Positions 43,131 through 52,505 of a stretch of DNA of 64,000 bases are shown piece after piece. Origin of the DNA: Treponema sp. Its GTDB lineage: Bacteria > Spirochaetota > Spirochaetia > Treponematales > Treponemataceae. A program made the translations under genes and the position numbers. The notes beneath the pieces were generated by a model. That model had not been told where the DNA came from, did not search any database, and saw only the letters and a list, made by a program, of their open reading frames with translations. The DNA lies in NCBI GenBank assembly GCA_016293495.1, contig JAEDED010000003.1, forward strand, positions 1 through 64,000. The letters run 5' to 3'. How positions within the stretch are numbered: the first letter of the stretch is position 1; every line of letters begins with the position of its first letter.

Positions 43131-45205
43131 TGCCTGGCTTTTATGATTATTATGACGTTGCAGTAGTAGGAGCAGGACACGCCGGAATCGAAGCATGTCT
43201 TGCCTGTGCACGCATGGGACTTAAAACATTAGTTATTACTCAGTCGATTGATGCAATCGGACGCATGAGCTGTAATCCTTCTATCGGTGGAATTGCAAAA
43301 GGAAACATCGTTCGCGAAGTAGACGCATTAGGCGGCGAGATGGGAAAATTAATCGACCACTCAATGATTCAGTTCCGTCTTTTAAATAAAAGCCGCGGTC
43401 CTGCTGTTCAGGCTCCACGCTCTCAGGCAGATAAATTAGTGTATGCTTCACTTGCCCGAAAGACTCTCGAAAGCACACCGAACCTTTCAACTTTAATGGA
43501 TACAGTTGTTGATATCCTTACAACTGATTCTGACACAGACCTTCCTCCAAATACAGACAGTCAGGCAGACCTCGGATCAATTCCGGGCGAAGTACGCGAA
43601 GGAAAAATTGCAGGTTCAGAAAAAGTAAACTTACATAAAAACGGAAAACGCCAGAAGGTTGTCGGAATCGTTACAGAGCGCGGAAGAATCATTCCGGTAC
43701 GCGCAGTAGTTTTGACAACGGGAACATTCCTCGGCGGAAGAATCTTTATCGGTGAATACGATGCACCATGCGGCCGTATCGGAGAAAGTGCAGCGTTCGG
43801 ACTTACTCAGAACCTTCACAGACTCGGCTTTACGACAGGACGACTTAAAACAGGAACACCTCCACGCATCTTGAAGGAATCAGTTGACTTCAGCGTTCTT
43901 GAAGAACAAGCAGGCGATGAAGAAGTAATTCCTTTCAGTTATGACACAGAAAAAGTTGAACGTCCTTTAGTTCCATGTCATGTAGTTTACACAAACGAAA
44001 AGACACACGAGATTATCAGAAAAAACATCGGCCGCTCTCCCTTATATTCCGGAAAGATTTCTGGAATCGGACCACGCTATTGTCCTAGTATCGAAGACAA
44101 GGTAATGCGTTTTGCAGAACGTGACCGCCATCAGATTTTTGTAGAACCTGAAGGACTTGATACATCAGAAATTTATTTAAACGGATTTTCTTCTTCTCTG
44201 CCAGAAAGCGTGCAGGATGAGTTCTTGCGCACAATGCCGGGCTTTGAAAAAGCTGTAGTAAGCCGACCTGGTTATGCAGTTGAATACGATTATGTAGAAC
44301 CTACACAGCTTTACAATTCCCTTGAAACAAAACGCGTCGCAGGTCTTTTTAATGCCGGACAGATCAACGGAACATCAGGCTACGAAGAAGCTGCAGGCCA
44401 GGGATTGGTCGCAGGAATCAACGCAGGTCTTTACAGCCGCGAACATATCAAAGTGTGCGGACCGTTGTGTCCTTCAGATTCCGACATCGAAACCAGACCT
44501 GCATCAATGGAAAGCGGCGCTTTTAATCCGAAGCCTGTTTATTCAGAAGAAGAACTTAAGATTAACTGGGAATGCTCAGAACGTCAGGCAAAAGAAGTAA
44601 GTGCACGCCTTAAAAAAATCCAGGAATCACAGGGCTTTAACAACTTTGAAAAAATTCCTGAATACAAGCCGCTTGTTCTCGGACGCGACGAAGCTTACAT
44701 CGGCGTATTAATCGATGACCTTGTAACACTGGGAACAAAAGAACCTTACAGAATGTTTACTGCTCGCGCTGAATACAGACTTAAATTAAGATACGATACA
44801 GCTGACCGCCGCCTTACAGGCAAAGCTTACGAAATCGGACTCAAATCAGAAAAGCAGTTTCTTGCAATGCAGGAAAAATACCGCATGGCTGACGAAATCG
44901 TTGCATTGCTCGACAAAAAGCCGCACGCAGAAAACCCGGGCTATCCAGAAAAAATCTGGGAAGAAGCAAAGATCGATTACAAGTATAAATACTACATCGA
45001 AAAGCAGGACAAGCGCGTAGAAAAAATGCACAGAATGGAAAATTTCAGAATTCCTTCTGACTTTGACTATGGCGCAATTCCTTCACTCTCAAGTGAATCA
45101 CGTTTAAAGCTTGAAGCTGTTCGCCCTTCAACATTAGGACAGGCAAGCCGCATCAGCGGAATCCGTAATAGTGATATTATGCTTCTTATGGTTTACTTAA
45201 GATAA
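43130..45205 (+). CDS. mnmG: tRNA uridine-5-carboxymethylaminomethyl modification enzyme
   Basis: MnmG (GidA) with MnmE modifies U34 of several tRNAs using FAD and folate. FAD loop VVGAGHAGIEA (13-23), CNPSIGGIAKG, the substrate loop GTFLGGRIF, NGTSGYEEAAGQG and the C-terminal helical domain are all present. It is 691 residues against about 630 usually; the extra length includes a 40-residue Asp/Ser/Gly-rich insertion at about 135-178 and a segment near 445-470. mnmE is not in the window. It is followed by a duplicated spacer and a terminator. Confidence 0.96.
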   Translation: MPGFYDYYDVAVVGAGHAGIEACLACARMGLKTLVITQSIDAIGRMSCNPSIGGIAKGNIVREVDALGGEMGKLIDHSMIQFRLLNKSRGPAVQAPRSQADKLVYASLARKTLESTPNLSTLMDTVVDILTTDSDTDLPPNTDSQADLGSIPGEVREGKIAGSEKVNLHKNGKRQKVVGIVTERGRIIPVRAVVLTTGTFLGGRIFIGEYDAPCGRIGESAAFGLTQNLHRLGFTTGRLKTGTPPRILKESVDFSVLEEQAGDEEVIPFSYDTEKVERPLVPCHVVYTNEKTHEIIRKNIGRSPLYSGKISGIGPRYCPSIEDKVMRFAERDRHQIFVEPEGLDTSEIYLNGFSSSLPESVQDEFLRTMPGFEKAVVSRPGYAVEYDYVEPTQLYNSLETKRVAGLFNAGQINGTSGYEEAAGQGLVAGINAGLYSREHIKVCGPLCPSDSDIETRPASMESGAFNPKPVYSEEELKINWECSERQAKEVSARLKKIQESQGFNNFEKIPEYKPLVLGRDEAYIGVLIDDLVTLGTKEPYRMFTARAEYRLKLRYDTADRRLTGKAYEIGLKSEKQFLAMQEKYRMADEIVALLDKKPHAENPGYPEKIWEEAKIDYKYKYYIEKQDKRVEKMHRMENFRIPSDFDYGAIPSLSSESRLKLEAVRPSTLGQASRISGIRNSDIMLLMVYLR

Positions 45206-45218
45206 AAAGAATAACGTA

Positions 45219-45279
45219 CAGAATTAATTATAAACGAAGAGCAAAAAAAACAGAATTAATTTTAAACGAAGAGCGAAAA
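45219..45279. repeat. Tandem duplication of a 30-bp spacer
   Basis: CAGAATTAATTATAAACGAA and its near-copy with one base changed follow each other (about 45219-45248 and 45250-45279), both ending in GAGCRAAAA. It lies between the mnmG stop and the terminator. Confidence 0.7.
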
Positions 45280-45281
45280 AA

Positions 45282-45308
45282 AACTTCACCGAGCGGTGAA
45301 GTTTTTTT
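45282..45308. terminator. Bidirectional terminator between mnmG and add
   Basis: Stem AACTTCACC/GGTGAAGTT with loop GAGC, an A-run to the left and a T-run to the right; it serves both convergent genes. Confidence 0.85.
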
Positions 45309-45313
45309 ATATT

Positions 45314-46357
45314 CTAGAACAATTCAGGCTGAGCTGATTTGTAATCAGAAAAAGCTTTTTTAACTTCTTTGACATAAGAATCTTTTTCTTTTTTATCAAG
45401 GAAGCTTGCATTGAAGCTGTTGCAGATTAAGTCTTCTATTTCTGAAATTGTAAAGTTCAGCTTTGAGTAGAGATTATAGTATTCTTCATTAACTGTAGTC
45501 TTAAAGAATACAGGATCATCAGAACCGATTGTGATTAAAATACCTGCATCGTAGAGCTGGCGAACAGGATGTTCTTCCATTGACTTAACGTAGTGTTTTG
45601 TAAATACATTTGAAGTAGGGCATACTTCAAGTGGAATTTTATTTTCAGCAACGTATTTAACAAGTTCAGGATCCTGAATTGTTGAAATACCGTGACCGAT
45701 TCTTTCTGAGTTCAATACCTTGATTGCATCCCATACGCTTTCTGGGCCTACGTCTTCACCGGCATGAGCAACTGCGTGCAAACCGTCTGCGTGTGCCTGA
45801 ACAAATACAGGACCAAAAAGACTACAAGGACCTTTAACTTCTGATCCGCCAAGACCGATTCCGATGATGTCATCACACGGAATGTTCTTTACAAGCGCAT
45901 AATTTGCCTGAGCGTTTTCAAGGCCGAAGGTTCTTGAAACATCTGCTAAAAGCTTGATTGTAATTCCTTTTTCTTCTTTAATCTTTTTGATGTTGGAAGA
46001 AAAATTTTCTACCATTTCTTTATAGTCAAAACCTTTTTTGATAAATGCGCTTGGTGCAAAGAAAGCTTCGCAGTATTTTACGTTGTTTTCTTCAAGGTAT
46101 TCTGCAAAATCAGAGAATACTAAATCAAAATCTTTAACTTCTGTGAACAAATCCTGTACTTTAAGAAAAGCAGCAATAAATCCGGACAAATCTTCGTAAG
46201 AAAAGAGCTCATCAGCTTCTTCATTTGTCATGGCTTTGCCAAAACGTTTTTCATACAGTTTTTTCACAGAAGCTAGTGTTATTACAGCCTCAATGTGAAT
46301 GTGAAGTTCAGCTTTTGGAACTTGTTTTAGTAATGTAAAAAATTCAGATTTGTTCAT
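45314..46357 (-). CDS. add: Adenosine deaminase
   Basis: It converts adenosine to inosine, feeding the purine salvage served by the PNP at 10322. From ATG 46357 it is 347 residues. Zinc ligands in HIHIEA (H19, H21), the HAGED segment, GHG and SDDPVFF are all in place. The usual HLEG after the first His pair reads HIEA, so it may be an adenosine-deaminase-like member. This start is chosen over an upstream ATG (46438) because GAGAGGAAA lies 12 bases before it and it gives the usual N terminus. Confidence 0.88.
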   Translation of the reverse strand: MNKSEFFTLLKQVPKAELHIHIEAVITLASVKKLYEKRFGKAMTNEEADELFSYEDLSGFIAAFLKVQDLFTEVKDFDLVFSDFAEYLEENNVKYCEAFFAPSAFIKKGFDYKEMVENFSSNIKKIKEEKGITIKLLADVSRTFGLENAQANYALVKNIPCDDIIGIGLGGSEVKGPCSLFGPVFVQAHADGLHAVAHAGEDVGPESVWDAIKVLNSERIGHGISTIQDPELVKYVAENKIPLEVCPTSNVFTKHYVKSMEEHPVRQLYDAGILITIGSDDPVFFKTTVNEEYYNLYSKLNFTISEIEDLICNSFNASFLDKKEKDSYVKEVKKAFSDYKSAQPELF

Positions 46358-46517
46358 TCTTACTAATTTCCTCTCCCTCCGCTGGACTTTCACTTCAACG
46401 AAGTAGAACTTTTTTAATTTAAAAGTATTCTTATGCATTAATATCGGCAGAAATTCCCTATTTCTTTAATTAAAAATTGTTATTATCTGCCGAATATTTC
46501 TATTATATCTGTGCGTT

Positions 46518-48317
46518 TTATACTAATTTTTCAAGCTCGTCTACGATGTCTTTGAATCTGTCGAGTGCTTTCTGAATCGGCTCAGTCTTTGACATGTCAA
46601 CGCCTGCAACTTTAAGCGATTCAATCGGATATCTTGAGCCGCCTGATTTTAAGAACTTAAAGTAATCTTCGCGTTCTGCAACGCCTCCGTTTGTAACTCT
46701 GTCGGCTAAAGCCATTGCTGCAGAAATTCCTGTTGCGTATTTGTAAACGTAGAAGGCAGAGTAGAAGTGAGGAATTCGTAAGCCTTCCATATCTGAGTTG
46801 CTTTCGAATGTCATTTCTTCTCCAAAGTACTGTTCAAGAAGGTCTCGGTAAATTCCTCTCAATACATCTGCAGAAAGTGGAGTTCCAGATTCTACAAGTT
46901 CGTGTGCCTTAAGTTCGTATTCTGCAAACATTGTCTGACGGTGAAGGGTTGCGAGAATGTCGCCGGCTCTCATTGAAAGGTAATATTTTTTCTCGTCATC
47001 AGTTTTTGCATTTTTCAAAAGATACTGGTAAACAAGCTCTTCGTTGAAGGTAGAGGCAACTTCTGCTTCGAAGATTGTGTAGTTGTAGCACATGAACGGA
47101 TTGTTGCGGCTTGAATACCATGAGTGCATTGAGTGGCCGCCTTCGTGTGCCATTGTAAATACGTCACGGATAACGTCTTCTTTGTAGTTTAAAAGAATGT
47201 ATGGGTAACCTGTAAAGCATCCGCTTGAGAAGGCTCCGCTTCTTTTTCCTTTGTTTTCGTAGCGGTCAACCCATCCGTTTAAAAGGCCGTCGCACAATGT
47301 GTCTGTGTATTCTTTTCCAAGTGGAGCTAAAGCTTTGCGGCAGATTTCTACTGCTTCGTCGTATGATGTGTGTGTTTCGATGTCTTTTGTAAATGGCATG
47401 TAAACATCGTAGTGACGGAGATCTTCTGTTCCCAATGCTTTTTTAAAAATTCTGTAGTAGCGGTGAAGTGTGTCAAAGTTTTTGTGAACTGTATCAATAA
47501 GATTTCTGTAAACTTCTACAGGAACTTTGTTTGAATAAAGTGCGTGTTCAAGTGAAGAATTGTATCCTCGTGCACGGGTTTCAAAAATGTCCTGGTTTAC
47601 GCTGCCTGCATAAAGGCTTGCCAAAGTGTTTTCGTGTTTTTCAAAAACGCCGTAGAATCTTTCGTAGGCTGCTTTACGTACATTGCGGTCAGGATTTTTG
47701 AGGAACTGACTCCATGAGCTTTGTGTAAGAGGAATTTCTTCTCCGTTAACATTGATTGTTCCAAAATCAAGTTCAAGGTTTTCAAGAATGCTGAAAGTCT
47801 TGTAAGCAGTTTCTGATGCTTCTGCCTGAAGTGCTAAAAGGCGTTCTTCTTTTTCTGAAAGGATGTATGGTTTTAAATGAAGGAGCTTTTCGATGTAGAT
47901 TTTATAATCTTTATATTCAGGTGTGCTGATCCATTCTTTTAATTTGTCATCGTCGATTGCTGTAATTTCTGAATCAAAGAAGCTTAGAAGTGAAGATGCT
48001 TTTACGACAGCCATCTGGGCTCTTCCTTCTTTGTTTACTGCATCCTGATCGCCTTCGTCAGCGTTGTGCTGAAGGCTTGCGTAGTTTTCTACAATTTCTG
48101 CTGTCTGCCAGAGCTTTGCATATTTTGTAAGTGCCTCAAGGAGTTTTTCTTTAGATTCCCCGAGTTTATCTTTATACTGAGAAAGCTCTTCTGCCATCGG
48201 TTCAATTGAGGCGAGGGCTTTTTCCCATTCATCATCTGTCTTAAAAAGTGAAGTTAAGTCCCATTTGTCTGTTGCAGGAACTTCGTTACGATCTGGTACT
48301 TTTGTTGTTTTACTCAT
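46518..48317 (-). CDS. pepF: Oligoendopeptidase F (M3 family)
   Basis: A cytoplasmic zinc endopeptidase cutting short peptides. It is 599 residues; the HEGGHS zinc motif is near residue 388 with the third ligand Glu about 26 residues on (FEAEVAST). The all-helical N-terminal part is complete. It has its own promoter and no ribosome binding site. Confidence 0.95.
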   Translation of the reverse strand: MSKTTKVPDRNEVPATDKWDLTSLFKTDDEWEKALASIEPMAEELSQYKDKLGESKEKLLEALTKYAKLWQTAEIVENYASLQHNADEGDQDAVNKEGRAQMAVVKASSLLSFFDSEITAIDDDKLKEWISTPEYKDYKIYIEKLLHLKPYILSEKEERLLALQAEASETAYKTFSILENLELDFGTINVNGEEIPLTQSSWSQFLKNPDRNVRKAAYERFYGVFEKHENTLASLYAGSVNQDIFETRARGYNSSLEHALYSNKVPVEVYRNLIDTVHKNFDTLHRYYRIFKKALGTEDLRHYDVYMPFTKDIETHTSYDEAVEICRKALAPLGKEYTDTLCDGLLNGWVDRYENKGKRSGAFSSGCFTGYPYILLNYKEDVIRDVFTMAHEGGHSMHSWYSSRNNPFMCYNYTIFEAEVASTFNEELVYQYLLKNAKTDDEKKYYLSMRAGDILATLHRQTMFAEYELKAHELVESGTPLSADVLRGIYRDLLEQYFGEEMTFESNSDMEGLRIPHFYSAFYVYKYATGISAAMALADRVTNGGVAEREDYFKFLKSGGSRYPIESLKVAGVDMSKTEPIQKALDRFKDIVDELEKLV

Positions 48318-48353
48318 GTCTTATATTATAGTAGAAAATAATAAGATTGTTAA
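48317..48353 (-). promoter_or_regulatory. pepF promoter with near-leaderless start
   Basis: On the minus strand TTAACA (48353-48348), spacer 17, TATAAT (48330-48325), then ATG 7 bases later; no Shine-Dalgarno sequence. Confidence 0.65.
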
Positions 48354-48520
48354 ATACCAATGTTGTGTGTTAGCATGTTAGTGTGAAAAAAATATTCTGT
48401 ATTTCCCTTTCTGCTATACCTCTGCCAATGTCAAAAAAAAGAACAGTTCAAAAAGCTGAATTAATTCCCGCAAAAAATCAATTTCTTTACTATATTATTC
48501 AAATTTGATAAACTGAACTT

Positions 48521-49840
48521 ATGAAAAGTATTAAATCAGTTCTCGTAGTATTATCTTTTGCCTTTGCTATGACATTCACATCTTGTTCACGTTCACTCGG
48601 ATATTCAGCAGTTTTATGGGACTTGCCTGAATATGGTATTCAGGATGGACAGATTGTAAAAGTTTATTTCAAATCAAATATTAGTCATGTTTATATCATC
48701 GGTTTGCCAGGAGAAAGCGAACGTTACGAAGTTCCTCTCTGGCAGATTACAGAACCTTCATCAAAGAAAAATGCCGAAAAAACTTTTTCTGCTTACAATG
48801 AATATATTCACCAGTATGGAAAAATGAAAGTTGACGGACTTCCAGTTCGTGCTGAACCTGTAAATACTTCTAAACAGGTTTATCGTCTTCATAAAGATGA
48901 AGTTGTAAAAATCCTTTACAAGGGTGAAGGCCAGGCGGTAATGGTCGGAAAGAATGAAAAGCTTCCGGGCGACTGGCTTTATGTTTTGACAGAAGGCGGA
49001 ACAAAGGGATGGTGTTTCTCTTACAATCTTTCAATGTTTGAAACAGGTGCAAATGGTGTAATCGTTTCTGGTGATGTTCAGGAAGAAGTTGTTGCTGCTA
49101 ATGACGATACAATTCTTGAACAGGTTCTTAATGCAAAATGGTATCCTGAGGTTTACGCACGTCTGCTCGACGAAAAACAGATTGACCTTGAAACAATCAA
49201 GCTTGCATACGGATTTGATACTGGTATTACATCTGGAAAAGTTATCGTAAACATTCCTGAAAAATATCACACAGCAAAATATGCAGGTGCAGAAAAAATT
49301 CGTGACAATACATATCAGTTCATCGGAACTCCATTCCAAATGATGGTAAGAAATAAAAATACAATCGTAGTTAACTATACTCTTCGTGATGGAAGTCAGG
49401 AAGCTTACACATTCATTACACTTCCGGAAGATGTTGATCTTGCAAAAATTATTGAAGCTGAAAGAACACGCAGAAATAATCTTCTTAATGAACTTTTCAA
49501 GGTTACTTCATTTAACAGCCAGAACTACGGTCAGCTTGTTATTAACAGCGGAAAAACTTTCACATGGACTGGATATACTTTGCTCGTTCCTGATGTAATT
49601 CCTTCAAGTGCAAAAGGAAGGGGAACAGTTAATGTCAAATATCTTCTCTCGAAAGATTTTGCTTCAAGATACGACGGAGTTTTGACTTTCAAATTTGACG
49701 GTTGTTCTGATGAAATCAACTTCCTTTACAAGCTTACAAATGAAGGCTTGAATCTTGAAAATATCGATTATTACTCAATTAAAGACAACGTTGTGATTGC
49801 TCGTGCATCAAATCCAACAGTAATGTTCTTTAACAGATAA
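48521..49840 (+). CDS. SH3-domain lipoprotein
   Basis: A 439-residue protein with a signal peptide ending in TFTSC (lipobox Cys22). Residues about 105-175 form an SH3-type domain (MKVDGLPVRAEP, VVKILYKG, GTKGWCF). The remainder is beta-rich and not recognised. It probably sits in the outer or inner membrane facing the periplasm or surface and binds cell wall or another ligand. A good terminator follows. Confidence 0.82.
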   Translation: MKSIKSVLVVLSFAFAMTFTSCSRSLGYSAVLWDLPEYGIQDGQIVKVYFKSNISHVYIIGLPGESERYEVPLWQITEPSSKKNAEKTFSAYNEYIHQYGKMKVDGLPVRAEPVNTSKQVYRLHKDEVVKILYKGEGQAVMVGKNEKLPGDWLYVLTEGGTKGWCFSYNLSMFETGANGVIVSGDVQEEVVAANDDTILEQVLNAKWYPEVYARLLDEKQIDLETIKLAYGFDTGITSGKVIVNIPEKYHTAKYAGAEKIRDNTYQFIGTPFQMMVRNKNTIVVNYTLRDGSQEAYTFITLPEDVDLAKIIEAERTRRNNLLNELFKVTSFNSQNYGQLVINSGKTFTWTGYTLLVPDVIPSSAKGRGTVNVKYLLSKDFASRYDGVLTFKFDGCSDEINFLYKLTNEGLNLENIDYYSIKDNVVIARASNPTVMFFNR

Positions 49841-49852
49841 TCTTTTTTATAA

Positions 49853-49883
49853 CTGCCTCAGTATTGAGGCAGCTATTTTTTTT
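49853..49883 (+). terminator. Terminator of the SH3 lipoprotein gene
   Basis: Stem CTGCCTCA/TGAGGCAG, loop GTAT, followed by a T-run. Confidence 0.88.
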
Positions 49884-49897
49884 AAAGTGAATTTATT

Positions 49898-51904
49898 ATG
49901 GCTTTTGTTCAATTCTCAAAAGTATCTCTTGCTTTTGGCGATAGAGATATTTTAAAAAACGTTTCAGTAAATCTTGCAACAGGTTCTAAGGTTGCTCTTA
50001 CAGGTGCTAATGGAGCAGGAAAGTCTACATTAATCAAAATCATGGCAGGACTTACAGAACCTGATTCCGGAGAAAGAATCTGTCAGAAAGATACCCGCAT
50101 TGCATATCTTCCTCAGTCAGGCCTTACTCATCACGGCTCAACTCTCCTTGAAGAAGCCGACAAGGCATTCGAATTTGGTTATGAAATTCAAAGAGAAGCT
50201 GAACAGATTGGTGAACAGTTAAAGTCAAATCCTGACAACACAGATTATCTTGTTGCTCGTCATGCAGAGCTTCTTGCAAAGCTTGAAGATTCTCTCTGGT
50301 ATAGAAGACAGGCTCAGGCAGAAAGCGTTCTTTTAGGTCTTGGATTTACCCGTGAAGATTTTACAAAAAATACAGAACAGTTCTCAGGTGGATGGCAGAT
50401 GCGTATTGCTCTTGCCAAGGCTCTTATGCAGAATCCTGACATTCTTCTTCTTGACGAACCTACAAACTATCTCGACATCGAAGCCCGTAACTGGCTTGAA
50501 GTTTTCCTTAAAAATTTTAAAGGCGGATTTTTGCTTGTAAGTCATGACCGCTATTTTCTTGATGTTACAATCAATGAGGTCTATGAACTTTTTGGCGGTG
50601 AATTAAAATCATATCCCGGAAACTTTTCTCATTACGAAAAAGTTCGCGAAGTAGAACTTCAGACATTGATGGCTGAATACGAAAAGCAGCAGGCAGAAAT
50701 TCATCACCTTGAAGATTTTATTAACCGTTTCGGTTACAAAGCCACAAAAGCCGCTCAGGCCCAGGAACGCCAGAAAATGCTGGATAAACTTTTAGCGAAC
50801 AAAATTGAAATTCCTGAAAGTTTAAAGAAAATTCATTTTTCATTCCCGCCAGCTCCTCACAGCGGAAATATTGTTCTGCGCATGAGTGAAATTACAAAAT
50901 CTTATGACGGTTCATTTAATGTTCTTGATAACCTTGAGCTTTTACTCGAAAAAGGTGAGCGACTTGTAGTTGCAGGTCACAATGGTGCAGGAAAATCAAC
51001 ATTGCTTCGAATTGTTGCTGGTGTAGATAAAAACTTTACCGGTAATATTGAGACAGGTGCTGGCGTTTCTATTGGTTACTTTTCTCAGGATAATGCTGAA
51101 ACAATTTCGGGTACAGCAAGTGTTCTTGAACATATTGAAAGTATTGCTCCACTTGAACTTATTCCTAAAGTTCGTGATATGCTGGGTGCATTCCTTTTTA
51201 GAGGAGACGATGTTAATAAATCTCTCAATGTTCTTTCAGGTGGTGAAAAAACTCGTGTTGCACTTTTACAGCTTCTGCTTCGTCCTGTTAATCTTCTGAT
51301 TCTTGATGAACCTACAAACCACCTTGATATGCATTCTAAGGATGTTCTGTTAAGTGCATTAAAGGATTTCGGTGGAACTGTAATTTTTGTAAGCCATGAC
51401 CGTGGCTTTATTCAGGATCTTGCAACACGTGTTCTTGAATTAACTCCAGGAAAATTCAGAAACTTTAAAGGTGATTACGAATATTACATGCAGCGCCTTG
51501 CAGACGAAGAAGCAGGCATCGTAGGAAACTATGATGCAGGAACTGTTCATTCAAATCCAAATGCTGTAAATAAAGCCGCTGTAAAAATCAATGCAGGACA
51601 AGCATCTCCATCAAGTGCCCAAAGTTCATCAAACCAGAGTGAAAAATCTGCCGGCGCCCTTAACTGGGAAGAGCAGAAAAAGCTTGAAGCTGAACGCCGA
51701 AAAAAAGAAAAAGAAGTGGCTAGACTTGAAGATGAAATTGCAAAAGTTGAAGGAGATCTTTCAGACCTTCAGAATAAAATGTCTGACCCTGCAGTTTATT
51801 CCAACGGCGAAAAAGCCAAAGCAGTGCAGGCAGAGATTACCAGTCTTGAAGCAAAACTTGATGAACTTAATGCGGCTTGGGAACTTGCGGCGGGTGAATT
51901 ATAG
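49898..51904 (+). CDS. ABC-F ATPase
   Basis: A 668-residue soluble protein with two ABC cassettes: Walker A GANGAGKST (36-44), signature FSGGWQ, LLLDEPTNYLD; then GHNGAGKST, LSGGEKTR, LILDEPTNHLD. The linker between them and a C-terminal Lys/Glu coiled coil (about 590-665) match the Uup/YdiF group, which acts on the ribosome rather than in transport. An antibiotic-protection role is not implied. The gene ends inside a 14-bp repeat. Confidence 0.92.
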   Translation: MAFVQFSKVSLAFGDRDILKNVSVNLATGSKVALTGANGAGKSTLIKIMAGLTEPDSGERICQKDTRIAYLPQSGLTHHGSTLLEEADKAFEFGYEIQREAEQIGEQLKSNPDNTDYLVARHAELLAKLEDSLWYRRQAQAESVLLGLGFTREDFTKNTEQFSGGWQMRIALAKALMQNPDILLLDEPTNYLDIEARNWLEVFLKNFKGGFLLVSHDRYFLDVTINEVYELFGGELKSYPGNFSHYEKVREVELQTLMAEYEKQQAEIHHLEDFINRFGYKATKAAQAQERQKMLDKLLANKIEIPESLKKIHFSFPPAPHSGNIVLRMSEITKSYDGSFNVLDNLELLLEKGERLVVAGHNGAGKSTLLRIVAGVDKNFTGNIETGAGVSIGYFSQDNAETISGTASVLEHIESIAPLELIPKVRDMLGAFLFRGDDVNKSLNVLSGGEKTRVALLQLLLRPVNLLILDEPTNHLDMHSKDVLLSALKDFGGTVIFVSHDRGFIQDLATRVLELTPGKFRNFKGDYEYYMQRLADEEAGIVGNYDAGTVHSNPNAVNKAAVKINAGQASPSSAQSSSNQSEKSAGALNWEEQKKLEAERRKKEKEVARLEDEIAKVEGDLSDLQNKMSDPAVYSNGEKAKAVQAEITSLEAKLDELNAAWELAAGEL

Positions 51905-51996
51905 TTCCTTACAAGCATAGGTGACTTCCCGCCGCTTCGAGTTTGCGTGGCAAACTCTCCTGTGTTAGTGAGATAAGTAGGTCGGCGGGTGAATTA
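51888..51996. repeat. Hairpin element between 14-bp direct repeats after the ABC-F gene
   Basis: CGGCGGGTGAATTA occurs at 51888-51901 (covering the gene's 3' end) and again at 51983-51996. Between them are a perfect hairpin GAGTTTGC/GCAAACTC (51939-51957) and an outer pair CCCGCCG (51928-51934)/CGGCGGG. The duplication looks like a target-site duplication from insertion of an element of about 95 bp. Confidence 0.7.
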
Positions 51997-52091
51997 AAGC
52001 TTGTGATTTTCTTTTATTGTGCGTAAAAATCTAAAAAATATGTATGATATTTATGTAAACATTTTTTCCGATTGAATTTTTAGTATTATTT

Positions 52092-52124
52092 ATATATCAT
52101 AATATTGATATAATTATGATATAT
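52092..52124 (+). promoter_or_regulatory. Operator of the Phd/ParE antitoxin gene
   Basis: A perfect 12-bp inverted repeat (ATATATCATAAT/ATTATGATATAT) separated by 9 bases, ending one base before the GGAGA ribosome site. It overlaps the likely promoter and fits autorepression by the antitoxin. Confidence 0.65.
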
Positions 52125-52134
52125 GGAGAATGTT

Positions 52135-52398
52135 ATGCCGACAATCAGAGCGAGTGCAGATTTAAGAAATAAATATCTGGATATTTCAAATTATTGCCAT
52201 TCAACAAATGAACCTGTTTTCATTACAAAAAATGGGCAGGGGGATTTAGCTGTTATGAGTATTGAATGTTACGACAATTTAATGGCAAAAATTGATTTGT
52301 ATTCAAAACTTGCAGAAGGAATAAAAGAGATAGAAGACGGGCGTGCTGAATCATTTGATACTGCAATATCCGATTTAAGAAAAAAATTAGGGGTTTGA
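52135..52398 (+). CDS. Phd/YefM-family antitoxin
   Basis: An 87-residue protein with the Phd/YefM N-terminal DNA-binding pattern (IRASADLRNKY, EPVFITKNGQGDLAVMS) and an acidic C-terminal tail (EIEDGRAESFD). The ATG at 52135 has GGAGA 5-9 bases before it. Its stop overlaps the toxin ATG (TGATG). Because the toxin is truncated, it may now be an orphan antitoxin. Confidence 0.88.
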   Translation: MPTIRASADLRNKYLDISNYCHSTNEPVFITKNGQGDLAVMSIECYDNLMAKIDLYSKLAEGIKEIEDGRAESFDTAISDLRKKLGV

Positions 52399-52505
52399 TG
52401 ACAGACATTGTAATTTCAAATTCAGCAAAAAAGGACATTGAAAGTTCTTTATTGTATATTCGTGATGTATTACAAAATCAACTGAAAATTTATAGCTTAT
52501 CGTAA
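52398..52505 (+). pseudogene. Truncated ParE-type toxin
   Basis: ATG overlapping the antitoxin stop; 35 residues starting MTDIVISNSAKKDIES and reading as the first helices of ParE, then leaving the family pattern after LQNQ and stopping. The end lies inside the 3' end of the convergent DUF763 gene, so a recombination joined the pair to this site and removed about two thirds of the toxin. Confidence 0.75.

Noticed and set aside
48354..48520. A tRNA or small RNA gene in the pepF-lipoprotein spacer
   Set aside because: No T-loop (GTTCRANNC) or cloverleaf pairing and no clear stem-loop was seen; the same was true for the other spacers I read.
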